From: Bordetella parapertussis
GTDB lineage: Bacteria > Pseudomonadota > Gammaproteobacteria > Burkholderiales > SG8-41
Length of the DNA: 41,215 bases
Reading direction: 5' to 3'
Assembly: GCA_945864585.1 (NCBI GenBank)
Contig: CAMBCF010000037.1
Coordinates: 1-41,215 of the forward strand
The notes beneath the pieces were generated by a model. That model was not told where the DNA came from. It made no database searches and worked only from the letters and a program-made list of their open reading frames with translations. Both the position numbers and the translations under genes were made by a program. Below are positions 7,173 through 15,454 of the stretch, piece by piece. How positions within the stretch are numbered: position 1 is the stretch's first letter; every line of letters starts with the position of its first letter.

Positions 7173-9723
7173 GGTTTGATTTCGTTCGCCCGCCGCGCGC
7201 AGGTTGCGGGCGGTTTGACAGGATCAACGACGCCACCTCGGCGGCGGGAATCGGCCTGCTGAAAAGATGGCCCTGGCATTCGTCGCACTCGAGCCGCGCC
7301 AGAAATTCTAGTTGCTCCACTGTTTCCACGCCCTCGGCTATGGTCTTGATGCCAAGCTGCTTGCTCATGGCGACCACCGCCGAGACGATGGCCGCATCGT
7401 TGGCATCGCTGCTGATGTCACGCACGAACGATTGGTCCACCTTGATTTTATTGACCGGAAAACGCTTGAGGTAACTCAGGCTCGAATAACCGGTGCCGAA
7501 GTCGTCAATCGCGATCGCCACGCCGATCGCGCGCAGGTCAGCCAGCGTCTTAACCGTCTGCTCGGCGTGCTTCATGATGTTGCTCTCGGTGATTTCCAGC
7601 CCCAGCCAGCCGGCATCAAGATCGCTTTCCGTTAACACAGTACTGATCAGTTGCAGCAGATTGCTGCGGTGGAACTGCTGTGCGCTGAGGTTGACGGAAA
7701 CCGTGAACGGTTTGATTCCCGCCTGTTCCCACGCCTTGCACTGCTTGCAGGTGGCGCGCAGTATCCATTCGCCGATCGGCACGATCAGTCCGGTGTCTTC
7801 GGCGAGCGGAATAAAGTCGGCGGGCCAAACGCTGCCCAGAGTCTTGTTGTTCCAGCGGATCAGCGCCTCCAGACCGACCAGTTCCCCGGTTTTCAACTGT
7901 AATTGCGGCTGGAAATACAATCCAAATTCATCGCGCTCCAGGGCATGCCGCAATTCGACTTCCATGCCCATGCGGCCGGCCGGGTTGACGTTCATGTCGG
8001 CGCGGTAAAGCTGCCAGGCGTTGCGCTCTTGTTTGGCGTGGCACATCGCAACTTCGGCGTTTTTCAGCAATTCGTCGCGGTTTTGATCGTCGAGCGGATA
8101 GATGGTGATGCCGACGCCGGTGGTGGTAAATACTTCGCCGGATTCGGTATCGAAGGGCAGGGTGAATGAGGTTTTTATTTTGTCCGCGATAGCGGTGATT
8201 TCATCCATGTCGGCGGCGCCTTCGGCCAGTATTGTGAATTCATCACCGCCCAGCCGCGCGATCGTGTCGGTGGCGCGCAGAGTGCCCGCCAGCCGTTCGG
8301 CCACTTGTTGCAGCAACAAGTCGCCGGTGGCGTGCCCGTAGGTGTCGTTGATCTATTTGAAACGGTCGATATCGAGAAACATCACCCCCAGCGGTGTGTT
8401 ATTACGTTTGGCGCGCTGCATCGCCGCGTCCAGCCGGTCCAGCAGCAGGTAACGATTGGGCAGCCCGGTGAGCGCGTCGTATTGCGCCATGAAGGCGAGG
8501 CGCTCTTCCGCCTGCCGGCGTTTGGTGAAATCGTGCAAAACACCGAGGATTTGCAGTATCTGCCCCGCGTCATCCAGCATCGGCACGTAAGTCGCAGAAA
8601 TCGATTACTGGTGGCCGCGCAAGGTGAAACTCACCTCGATCGATTGCGTGGCGCGGGAGGTGCGGGCAAGCGCCAGCGCCGGGAGGTAGGTGCTGATCAC
8701 CTCTGGCGGCAGCAGGTCTTCGTCGCGTTTACCGATAAGGTCGGCGCCGGGTTTGGCGAAAAATTCCGTGGCGCGGTGATTGGCAAAACGCAAGCGCAAA
8801 TCATGGTCGTAAATCAGGAAGATGTCGGGTATGCCGTTTAACGCCAGTCGAAACAGTTCTTCATTTGCCTTGATTTGCGCGAGCATGGCCTTGATCGGCG
8901 ACACATCGCGGTGCACGGCCACGATGCCGGTGATATTGCCCTTGGCGTCGCGTGTCGGCGCATAGCTGCTTTCGACGAAGATACGCCTTCCGTCACTGCG
9001 CCTGCGCTCGGATTCCCAGCCGTGGATGGTTTCGCCGGCCAGCACCCTTTGCCGGTAATCCATCACTTCCGCGCGTTTTAACTCCGGTATCATCCATCCG
9101 GCGTTGCGTCCTATCACTTCGCGCGCGGGATAACCAAACAGCCGCTCCGCACCGGGATTCCAACTGAGATAGTTGTAGTCAGCGTCGGAAGTGGTGATCG
9201 CATCCGGTGACGCATTGATCGCGGCGGCGAGCCGCGCATTGTCGGCCTCGACCCGCCGTTGCCGTGTGACATCCTCGAAGGAGGCGACTACGGCGACGGG
9301 CTTGCGTGCGCTGCCTGAAAAAACCGGCTGGGTATTGACCGACATCCAGCGCAACGCTTTGCCGCCCGGGCGGGTGCCGACCAGAATATTTTGCTGCGGT
9401 TTGCCGCTACGCAGCGTCTTGCGCACCGGAAAATCCCCGGCGGGAAACGGATGGCCGTCTTCCCTGACTGCCCGTCACACTGCATCATCGCGCAGCGCCT
9501 GTTTCATTTCCTGCTTGGACATCCCCAACAGGGCTTCGGCGCTGGGGTTGGCGGCGATCACATGACCAGAATTCGAAAGCATAACCACGCCTTCGGACAG
9601 CGCAAAAAGCAGCTCGTGGTAACGTTGGGTAGTCAGCCGCGCACGCTTGGCGGAATGGCGTGCTACACTTCTTTGGCCCACAATACGGGCTCGCGTCTTA
9701 GGCGCGGGTATTTTCGGCGGCAT
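7156..9723 (-). pseudogene. PAS-GGDEF-EAL cyclic-di-GMP gene with three in-frame stops
   Basis: One continuous frame of 856 codons encodes an N-terminal sensor part with several PAS modules (LSNSGHVIAANPSAEALLGM; later INASPDAITTSDADYNYLSW and IPDIFLIYDHDLRLRFANHR), then GGDEF (RLGGDEF near 8240-8260) and EAL (GLEALIRW, DDFGTGYSSLSYL, EGVET). Both catalytic signatures are intact. The frame is cut by TGA at 9475-9477, TAA at 8605-8607 and TAG at 8353-8355. On each side of every stop the domain sequence continues without a shift (for example DIDRFK-stop-INDTYGH). Three different stop codons argue against recoding and for a recent pseudogene. A GTG at 9426, an ATG at 8586 and an ATG at 8319 could give fragments, the last holding a broken GGDEF plus a whole EAL domain. 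Confidence 0.85.
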
Positions 9724-9851
9724 GTTGTTCGTATGCTACAGAAAAGTCGGTATCGAATAACTGCATCTGGCGCAGTAAGGCGACCATCCGTAGATGAAAC
9801 ACGTAGTTTGACGTACACTGATTAATTATTGTCGTTTGCTGCATTAAAACC

Positions 9852-10275
9852 ATGACCAATAACCGGCGCGCCCTGGTGGTGGATGATATTCCGGCCAACC
9901 GTCTGATCGCCGAGGCTATGTTGAAGCAGCTCGGCTGGTCGGTGCTGCTGGCGGAGGATGGCCTTGAGGCGTTGCAGGTGTGGATCGACCCCGCTGGACC
10001 TGGTGTTGCTGGATATCAGTATGCCCGGCATGAGTGGCATGGAAGTGTGCCATAACATACGTGCCAACAGTGCGCTGGCCGAACTGCCGGTGATCGCGTA
10101 TACCGCACATGCGCAGCCCGCGGACCGGCGCAATTTCATCGCCAGCGGCTTTAACGAGGTATTGATCAAGCCGATAAATAGCGCCGCGCTGGCCAGTGCG
10201 GTGGAGGCGGTGATGCAGCATTCGCATCACGGCGGCGCCAGTTCCGCCAACTCGCCGGGCGGTGCACAGGCCTGA
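9852..10275 (+). pseudogene. Response-regulator receiver domain protein, frameshifted
   Basis: A stand-alone receiver (CheY-like) protein of about 140 residues broken by one extra base. Frame one gives ALVVDDIPANRLIAEAML with the acidic pair DD and runs to ALQVW. The next part, LDLVLLDISMPGMSGMEVC with the phospho-acceptor Asp, continues in the +1 frame, followed by the conserved Thr/Ala (AYTAHA) and Lys (LIKPI). Removing one base near 9981-9990 (TGGATCGACCCC) restores the frame. All key residues are kept, so the lesion is recent or a sequencing error. It is divergent from the broken PAS-GGDEF-EAL gene and its last 49 bases overlap the 3' end of gluQ on the opposite strand. Confidence 0.78.
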
Positions 10276-11156
10276 CGGCCTGAAATCTGCGTCAGCCGCC
10301 AGTTCGCGATAGCCCAATCCCACACCTCGCTTAGCGGGGCTCGTGCCAGCGCCAGCGGTGGCGCTTGTGCTAAAAAGCGCAACACGCTGACCAGTTGCGG
10401 GGCGGGACGGTCAGCATTAACCGCGCGCGCGTGTGTTTGTTTGGAAAGTTTTTCGCCTGCCGCATTGATCGCGACCGGCAGATGCGTGTAGCGCGGCGTG
10501 GGCACGCGTAGCAAACGCTGCAACAAAATTTGCCGTGGCGCTGCCTCCAGCAGATCCGCGCCGCGCACCACGCCGGTGATGCCTTGCGCAGCGTCGTCCA
10601 CCACCACCGCCAATTGATACGCGATCACGCCATCAGCGCGCGCCACCACGAAGTCACCCGCTTCGTGTTCAACATCCTGCGTAATCGTGCCCTGAATGTT
10701 GTCGTTGAAGCTTACCTTCGCGCCTTGCGTACGCAGGCGCGTGGCGCGCGCGCGGCGGCCTGGCGGCAAACCCTCACGGCAGGTGCCGGGGTAGACGGCG
10801 CCGTCCATGCCGCGCAGCGATGAATCCGCGATCTCGCGCCGCGTGCAGGCGCAGCCATAGAGCACGCCGCGTGCGCGCAGTTGTTCAAGCGCCGCGTGAT
10901 AGGCCTCGGTGCGCGTGCTTTGAAACATCACCGGGCCATCCCACGCCATGCCAAAGGCTTCCAGGCTGCGCAGTATCCCGTCAGCGGCGCCGGCAACGAC
11001 GCGGGGCGCATCGAGATCTTCGATGCGCACCAGCCACTCACTGTTGTGTACTGCGCTTTGTGTTTTGGCTTCGAGGTAACTGCCCACTGCCGCCACCAGT
11101 GAACCGAAGTGCAGCGGCCCGCTGGGTGACGGCGCGAAACGGCCACGGTACACCAC
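10227..11156 (-). CDS. gluQ: Glutamyl-Q tRNA(Asp) synthetase
   Basis: A 309-residue truncated GluRS paralogue that attaches glutamate to queuosine at the wobble position of tRNA-Asp. It has the HIGH-equivalent motif FAPSPSGPLHFGSL (residues 7-20), the zinc site residues Cys102, Cys104, Tyr122 and Cys126 (GCACTRRE, YPGTCR), and the KMSKS-equivalent KLSKQ at 236-240. It lacks the C-terminal anticodon-binding domain of GluRS, as expected. The ATG at 11156 gives the standard start just before YRGRFAPSP. It follows pip by 14 bases in the same direction. Its 3' end overlaps the frameshifted response regulator by 49 bases, which may reflect a shifted C-terminus (SSANSPGG on the opposite strand). Confidence 0.93.
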   Translation of the reverse strand: MVYRGRFAPSPSGPLHFGSLVAAVGSYLEAKTQSAVHNSEWLVRIEDLDAPRVVAGAADGILRSLEAFGMAWDGPVMFQSTRTEAYHAALEQLRARGVLYGCACTRREIADSSLRGMDGAVYPGTCREGLPPGRRARATRLRTQGAKVSFNDNIQGTITQDVEHEAGDFVVARADGVIAYQLAVVVDDAAQGITGVVRGADLLEAAPRQILLQRLLRVPTPRYTHLPVAINAAGEKLSKQTHARAVNADRPAPQLVSVLRFLAQAPPLALARAPLSEVWDWAIANWRLTQISGRQACAPPGELAELAPP

Positions 11157-11170
11157 TGTGTCCGGCTCAA

Positions 11171-12139
11171 TTATTTTGTAAACTTAAAACGTTCGCAGGC
11201 GGCGACAAGGTGCCGACAAATGCCCGGCTCCCACGCAGCGTGGCCGGCATCGGGCACGACCTGATATTCGGCTTCGGGCCATGCGCGATGCAGCGCGTCG
11301 GCGCTGATGATCGGGCACACCGCGTCGTACCGGCCCTGCACGATCACGCCGGGAATATTGCGCATGCGGCTGACGTTGTCGAGCAGTGAATTGAGCGGCA
11401 GGAAAATATCGTGCGTGAAGTAATGCGCTTCGATGCGCGCCAGCCCCAGCGCCACCACGTCGCCGCCGAAATAGGCCACCGTCTCCGGGCTCGGCAGCAG
11501 GGTCGAGCATGAGCCCTCGTAGCGCCCCCACGCGCGCGCGGCGGGCATGTGTATCGCGGGGTCGGGATCGATCAGGCGTTTGTAATACGCTCGCAGCAGG
11601 TCGGCGCGCTCATGCGCGGGGATGTAGCCGGCGAAGGTGTGCCACGCTTCGGGAAACAGGTTTTTGAGATCATACAGAAACCAGTCGATCTCGCTTTTGC
11701 GGCACAGAAAAATGCCGCGCAAAATCAGCCCGCTGCAGCGCGCCGGATGCGTCTCGGCATAGGCCATCGCCAGCGTGCTGCCCCATGAACCGCCGAACAC
11801 CAGCCAGCGCTCGATGTTCAAATGCCTGCGCAGCGTTTCCATGTCCGCGATCAAATGCGGCGTGGTGTTGTCGGTCAGTGCGCCGAGCGGCGTCGAACGG
11901 CCCGCGCCGCGCTGATCAAAAATGATGATGCGGTAATGTCGCGGATCAAAAAAGCGCCGGTGCGCCACAGATGCGCCCGCGCCGGGTCCGCCGTGCAAAA
12001 ACACCACCGGCTTGCCGTTGGGGTTGCCCGAGACTTCCCAATACATGTGATGCAGCCCGTCGAGCGCCAGCATGTCGGCTTCGCAGGGCTCGATTTCAGG
12101 ATACAGCTCGGTGCGCAGGGCGGGGGCGTGATCGGCCAC
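11171..12139 (-). CDS. pip: Proline iminopeptidase
   Basis: An alpha/beta-hydrolase of the S33 family that releases N-terminal proline from peptides. It shows the oxyanion motif HGGPGAGAS, the DQRGAGRSTP segment, the nucleophile elbow GGSWGSTLA, and the acid and base in GRYDAVCP and DAGHAAWEP. The GTG at 12139 is chosen: it gives 322 residues, close to the family's usual 313-320, and starts just before LYPEIEP. The in-frame ATG at 12280 would add 47 residues rich in Cys and His that do not look like the family. It is followed by gluQ after 14 bases. The gap 12140-12395 should contain the divergent promoters of pip and the GST gene. Confidence 0.92.
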   Translation of the reverse strand: MADHAPALRTELYPEIEPCEADMLALDGLHHMYWEVSGNPNGKPVVFLHGGPGAGASVAHRRFFDPRHYRIIIFDQRGAGRSTPLGALTDNTTPHLIADMETLRRHLNIERWLVFGGSWGSTLAMAYAETHPARCSGLILRGIFLCRKSEIDWFLYDLKNLFPEAWHTFAGYIPAHERADLLRAYYKRLIDPDPAIHMPAARAWGRYEGSCSTLLPSPETVAYFGGDVVALGLARIEAHYFTHDIFLPLNSLLDNVSRMRNIPGVIVQGRYDAVCPIISADALHRAWPEAEYQVVPDAGHAAWEPGICRHLVAACERFKFTK

Positions 12140-12395
12140 GGGGAATGTCTCTCGGGAACAGGCGTAAAAATAGCACAACTTGCGGTGATTCAGCGCGATT
12201 GATGGCAATTGACCAATCGCCCGCCACGCAATACATTCATGGTTAGCCAAAAGGGGGTGCTTGAAATTCCTTTTCATCAACCGTGACGATAGCGGTTAAA
12301 GTGAATCGCGTGCTGCACGCCAGCCCGTGCGATGCAGGCGAACTACCCGTTGGTTATACTGCGCAGGAACTCGACAACAAAGGTAAGGAGGCAAC

Positions 12396-13052
12396 ATGCT
12401 GAAGGTATGGGGACGAGCGGACGGCTCGAACGTCATCAAGGCGATGTGGTGCATAGGCGAACTCGGGATTGCGCACGACCGTATCGACTGGGGCGGCGAG
12501 TTCGGCGGCAACAACGACCCGCAGTACCGGCGCAAGAACCCGAACGGCCGGCTGCCGACTATCGAGGAGGAAGATGGCTGGACCCTTTGGGAGTCGGGCG
12601 CGGTGGTGCGCTATCTGTGCATGAAGCACAGTCTCGGCAATCTATGTCCTGAAACACCGCGTGGCCGGGCCGACGCGGAGAAATGGATGGACTGGAGCTC
12701 GCTCAACTTCGCAGGCTTCAACAGCGTCTATCTGCAGCACTATTTCGGACCTGAGGACAAGAGAAGCCACGACGCCATCCTGGCCGCGGTCAAGGCTCAG
12801 GTGCAGTGGCTGGACATCCTCGAGCGGCATCTTGCCGGCCGGCAATACCTGTGCGGCGACCGCTTCACCATGGCCGATATCCCGTCCGGCTCGCTGACAC
12901 ATCGATGGTTCAACTGGACGCCTAGGCAGGCGCTGCCCGCGCATCCCAACGTGCGTTCGTGGTACGAGCGGCTGGCGGCACGCCCGGCCTATCAGGAGCA
13001 TGTAATCAAGGTCAACGCGAAGCGAACCCGGGAGATAGCAGCACGCGGCTGA
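12396..13052 (+). CDS. Glutathione S-transferase family protein
   Basis: A 218-residue soluble GST. The N-terminal thioredoxin-like domain contains GRADGSNVIKAMWCIGELG (Ser near the usual catalytic position), the cis-Pro segment NGRLPTIEE, and the glutathione-binding pair in LWESGAVVRYL. The C-terminal helical domain carries CGDRFTMADIPSG, the conserved N-capping box. The start has a very strong ribosome-binding site, TAAGGAGG, 6 bases before the ATG. It resembles the LigE/YfcG-like bacterial classes, but no substrate can be stated. It is monocistronic; the repeat-rich accessory island begins right after its stop. Confidence 0.92.
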   Translation: MLKVWGRADGSNVIKAMWCIGELGIAHDRIDWGGEFGGNNDPQYRRKNPNGRLPTIEEEDGWTLWESGAVVRYLCMKHSLGNLCPETPRGRADAEKWMDWSSLNFAGFNSVYLQHYFGPEDKRSHDAILAAVKAQVQWLDILERHLAGRQYLCGDRFTMADIPSGSLTHRWFNWTPRQALPAHPNVRSWYERLAARPAYQEHVIKVNAKRTREIAARG

Positions 13053-13068
13053 GCGGAATTCCGGCGGC

Positions 13069-13297
13069 GCACGCAGGAAGAGCAACTTACACGTGCTACG
13101 ATAGGCGCACCGTTGAAACAGCAAATCATCATCGAAAACCGTCCGGGCGCGAACGCCAATCTGGCGGCGAAGCTGGCTGCCGCGTGGGGCAGTGCGCAGG
13201 CGCAAGGCGACTATCCGCTGAAGCCGATACCTTCATGCGCGCGGATATCGACAAGTGGCGCAAGGTGATACAAACAGCGAAAATACGGCTTGATTGA
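13069..13297 (+). pseudogene. Chimeric remnant of a Bug receptor gene
   Basis: Three pieces of Bug genes are fused. 13069-13109 repeats the 41-base leader of the intact Bug gene at 14408-14448 with 3 mismatches. About 13110-13178 matches its internal codons (LKQQ, IIENRPGANANLAAKLAA; compare 14653-14723). 13179-13297 is a 119-base near-copy (about 4 differences) of 15479-15597, holding the end of a signal peptide (AWGSAQAQGDYPLKP), a deletion and the C-terminus (DTFMRADIDKWRKV). It cannot encode a receptor. The pieces fit deletion by recombination among tandem Bug paralogues. Confidence 0.8.
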
Positions 13298-13301
13298 GGG
13301 C

Positions 13302-13330
13302 GTGACGAGTGAAGAGTGAAGAGTAACCCC
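13302..13330. repeat. GTGAANN heptad array
   Basis: GTGACGA, GTGAAGA, GTGAAGA then GTAACCCC, just after the stop of the Bug remnant. The same array follows the second remnant at 15602. The inverted partner seen there is missing here, as expected if the island was inserted at this point. Confidence 0.55.
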
Positions 13331-13381
13331 AACGAACGCACGGGGTCAGGTCTATAGTCGTAGCATTGTCCTGCTTATCTG

Positions 13382-13445
13382 GCCCAGCCCGGCGTTCGAG
13401 AGGGACGCCGCTAGGAGCGCGGCGCCCCTCAACTTTACGTTAGCT
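13382..13445 (+). other. attC-like integron recombination site (putative)
   Basis: An imperfect inverted repeat: GAGGGACGCCGC (13400-13411) against GCGGCGCCCCTC (13419-13430) with a 7-base loop and one mismatch; outer GTT (13394-13396) can pair with AAC (13431-13433), leaving bases bulged on the left arm only. The right end CTTTACGTTAGC resembles the attC R-box/GTTRRRY end, and the left end GCCCAGCCC could be a mutated GCCTAAC-type box. An ORF starts 16 bases after it, as in gene cassettes. The terminal boxes are not canonical, so the site may be decayed. Confidence 0.42.
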
Positions 13446-13460
13446 TCTCCAGCCCATACC

Positions 13461-13748
13461 ATGGTCATTGACGCCACCGTCAGCGTCGTTGCTTTACTCT
13501 CAGGCCTTATTGGTGCGCTCGCATCTGCATACCTTGGATACGTTGTTCGCATCAAGGTCAAGGAGCGAGGAGATCAAGAACACCGCAAGGCTGTAGCTCA
13601 CGTCAATTTTCTGCAACTCACCGACTTTGTTGCGTCGGATTTCTATCTGAAGGTTCAGAAAGATGTCCGCTCTAGTTTTGAAAATAGCTCCCTATATTCC
13701 ACTCTGCCTTGCGTAGTGATGTTGCCCGCAGTATCATTGTTAAAATGA
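13461..13748 (+). CDS. Hypothetical membrane-anchored protein, probably truncated
   Basis: A 95-residue protein with one N-terminal membrane segment (VSVVALLSGLIGALASAYLG) and a charged cytoplasmic part. The first 78 or so residues look like real protein; the tail (STLPCVVMLPAVSLLK) reads like out-of-frame sequence, so the gene is probably the front part of a larger one fused to the hicA region. Its TGA overlaps the hicA ATG (ATGA). Base composition is visibly more AT-rich than the neighbours, in line with transfer. It begins 16 bases after the attC-like site, as a cassette gene would. No function is recognised. Confidence 0.5.
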   Translation: MVIDATVSVVALLSGLIGALASAYLGYVVRIKVKERGDQEHRKAVAHVNFLQLTDFVASDFYLKVQKDVRSSFENSSLYSTLPCVVMLPAVSLLK

Positions 13749-13972
13749 ATACCGCGGCAAAGCTGTTGCAAGCCATGGCAAACAATCCACTCGATTGGAC
13801 GCTTGCGCTGCTTCAGACGATAGCGCAGCAGCACGGCATCGACTGGCGGCATAAAGGAACGAGCCATTGTGTCTTTGTGCGTAATGATGGCAAGACGCTG
13901 CCAGTGCCGGCGCGGCGGCCTATCAAGCCAATTTACATCAAGAAGTTTTTGGAACTCGTTGAAGGAGACTGA
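13745..13972 (+). CDS. hicA: HicA-family toxin
   Basis: A 75-residue HicA-type mRNA interferase with a double-stranded-RNA-binding-like fold. The catalytic-site segment is HKGTSHCVFVRNDG, where the His follows Ser as in the family's GSSH/GSH motif, and it ends with VPARRPIKPIYIKKFLEL, the usual HicA tail. The ATG at 13745 is chosen over an upstream frame start at 13709 because the family begins at this point. No ribosome-binding site precedes it, and the start overlaps the stop of the ORF upstream, so translation may be coupled. hicB follows after 3 bases. Lower GC than the flanks suggests acquisition. Confidence 0.85.
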   Translation: MNTAAKLLQAMANNPLDWTLALLQTIAQQHGIDWRHKGTSHCVFVRNDGKTLPVPARRPIKPIYIKKFLELVEGD

Positions 13973-13975
13973 GAA

Positions 13976-14335
13976 ATGGGCAAACGTATTGACTATCCGT
14001 TCGAGATACGCCCACTTTCGGTTGAGGAAGGTGGTGGTTTTTTAATTTCGTACCCTGACTTCGCGGATTGCCTGTCTGACGGCGAAACTGTTGAGGAGGC
14101 GCTGGCGAATGGAACCGATGCATTAAAATCTACTATCGCTGCGCTTAAGGCAAAAGAATTGCCAGTTCCCCCGCCGAACAGTGGTGGTGTCGCCTCCGGA
14201 AAGTTCATCGCTCGCGTTCCAAAGACAGTCCATGCGCGGTTGGCTACTCGCGCAAAGGCAGAGGGTGTGTCCCTCAACACTTTGGTCGTGACTTTCATAG
14301 CTGAAGGGCTCGGTCGCAAAGAGCGACATGCATGA
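13976..14335 (+). CDS. hicB: HicB-family antitoxin
   Basis: A 119-residue antitoxin. The N-terminal degraded RNase H-like HicB domain is recognisable in YPFEIRPLS, GGGFLISYPDFADCLSDG and the ETVEEALANGTDAL helix. The C-terminal part (FIARVPKTVHARLATRAKAE, then GVSLNTLV) is a ribbon-helix-helix DNA-binding domain like that of HicB/Arc. It would neutralise HicA and repress its own promoter. It starts 3 bases after hicA and has an AAGGAGA-like sequence (GAAGGAGACTGAG) inside the hicA end. The pair looks intact, unlike most of its surroundings. Confidence 0.88.
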   Translation: MGKRIDYPFEIRPLSVEEGGGFLISYPDFADCLSDGETVEEALANGTDALKSTIAALKAKELPVPPPNSGGVASGKFIARVPKTVHARLATRAKAEGVSLNTLVVTFIAEGLGRKERHA

Positions 14336-14339
14336 ATCT

Positions 14340-14406
14340 GCCGAACCGCCGTATGCGTGACCCGTTCGTACGGTGGTGTTGGAGGGGGAGGCTGTGAGGC
14401 TTCCTT
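14340..14406 (+). ncRNA. Group II intron 3'-end relic (domain V/VI-like hairpins)
   Basis: ACCGCCGTA (14345-14353) pairs with TACGGTGGT (14369-14377; one G-U pair) to make a hairpin of about 34 bases with an internal TG/TT bulge and a short apical loop, like domain V with a CGC triad as in bacterial class C introns. Next, GGAGGC can pair with GCTTCC (to 14406) as a domain VI-like stem. No reverse transcriptase or other intron domains lie upstream: hicB ends at 14335. It would be only the 3' scar of an intron. Confidence 0.45.
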
Positions 14407-14407
14407 C

Positions 14408-14448
14408 GCACGCGGGAAGAGCAGCTTGCACGTGCTACGATAGGCGCA
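14408..14448 (+). repeat. 41-base Bug leader, second copy
   Basis: Matches 13069-13109 at 38 of 41 positions and ends at the ATG of the intact Bug gene. It contains GGGAAGAGCAGC and the GTGCTACGATAGGCGC stretch, where TACGAT could act as a -10 element. No strong ribosome-binding site is seen. The two copies mark a duplicated Bug 5' end. Confidence 0.7.
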
Positions 14449-15449
14449 TGAATAAGCTAGGAATCGCATCTGTTGTGCCATGGGGCATCGCCGTAGCGAC
14501 GGCGATCTTATCCACGACCTGTTTTGCGCAGACCACTTCGACAGGCTCAGGACCGGCCTACCCCACCAAACCCGTGCGCATTCTCGTCGGCTTCGCGCCG
14601 GGCGGCGGCACCGACATCATGGCGCGTTCGGTGGGCGCGAAATTAGGCGAATCGCTGAAACAGCAATTCATCATCGAAAATCGTCCCGGCGCCAACGCCA
14701 ATCTGGCGGCGAAGCTGGCTGCCGATGCGCCGGGTGATGGTTACACGCTGCTGTTCATGTCGGTGGCGCACATCATGAGCAAGCCGGTGTACAAAAATCT
14801 CGGCTATGACATCGAACGCGATTTTGCGCCGATCACCGTGGTGTCGGATGTGCCGAATGTGATCGCCGCGAATCCCGCGCTGCCGGCGCGCACGGTGAAA
14901 GAGTTGCTGGCGCTGGCGCGCGCCAAGCCCGGTGAATTGACCTATGGCACGTCGGGTGTCGCCAGCCCCGAACATTTCGCCGGCGAAATGTTCAAGACCA
15001 TGACCCAAACCAATCTGTTGATGGTGCCCTACAAGGGCGGCGCGCCGCTCGCCATTGATCTGGCGGCGGGGCAGGTGATGACCAGCTTCAGCACCATGCC
15101 GTCGATCATCCCGCATCTGCGGTCAGGGCGCGTGCGCGCCCTTGCGGTGACCACCGTGAAGCGTGCAGCGGTGTTGCCGGATGTGCCCACCGTCGGCGAG
15201 ACCGTGCCGGGTTATACCATCACCACCTGGTACGGCGCGGTGGCGCCGGCGAAGGTGCCGCGCGAAATCGTGGCGCGGCTCAATCAGGAAATGTTAAAGG
15301 CGCTGCAACTGCCCGACATCAAGGAACGCATGGCCTCGCTCGGCGCGGATATCGTCGGCAGCAGCGTGGAGGCAACCGCGGCATTTTTTACCGCGGAAGT
15401 GGCGAAGTACACCAAAGTCGCGCGCGAAGCAAAAATTCAAACGGAGTGA
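14448..15449 (+). CDS. Bug/TctC-family tripartite tricarboxylate transporter receptor
   Basis: A 333-residue periplasmic binding protein of the Bug family. The ATG at 14448 gives a signal peptide (MNKLGIASVVPWGIAVATAI, ending near CFAQ). The mature N-terminus has YPTKPVRILVGFAPGGGTDI, the ligand loop; further on are IENRPGANANLAAK, the VPYKGGAPLAIDLAAGQV stretch and LPDVPTVGE. It is complete, whereas fragments of near-identical paralogues flank it on both sides. It sits upstream of the aldolase/Hdr-like genes, but remnant and repeat sequence separates them, so co-transcription is uncertain. The ligand is unknown; Bug proteins usually bind carboxylates. Confidence 0.9.
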   Translation: MNKLGIASVVPWGIAVATAILSTTCFAQTTSTGSGPAYPTKPVRILVGFAPGGGTDIMARSVGAKLGESLKQQFIIENRPGANANLAAKLAADAPGDGYTLLFMSVAHIMSKPVYKNLGYDIERDFAPITVVSDVPNVIAANPALPARTVKELLALARAKPGELTYGTSGVASPEHFAGEMFKTMTQTNLLMVPYKGGAPLAIDLAAGQVMTSFSTMPSIIPHLRSGRVRALAVTTVKRAAVLPDVPTVGETVPGYTITTWYGAVAPAKVPREIVARLNQEMLKALQLPDIKERMASLGADIVGSSVEATAAFFTAEVAKYTKVAREAKIQTE

Positions 15450-15454
15450 CGAGC

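Noticed and set aside
7156-9723. Stop-codon readthrough or an alternative genetic code in the GGDEF-EAL gene
   Set aside because: The three interruptions use TGA, TAA and TAG, while all other genes use these codons as normal stops; pseudogenisation or sequence error is simpler.
9808-9832. TTGACG followed by TATTGT as a promoter for the receiver gene
   Set aside because: The spacing is about 13 bases, too short for a normal sigma-70 promoter.
13341-13366. CACGGGGTCAGGTCTATAG resembling the end of a REP-associated transposase element
   Set aside because: Only one copy is seen, with no matching inverted end and no transposase; too weak to list as a feature.
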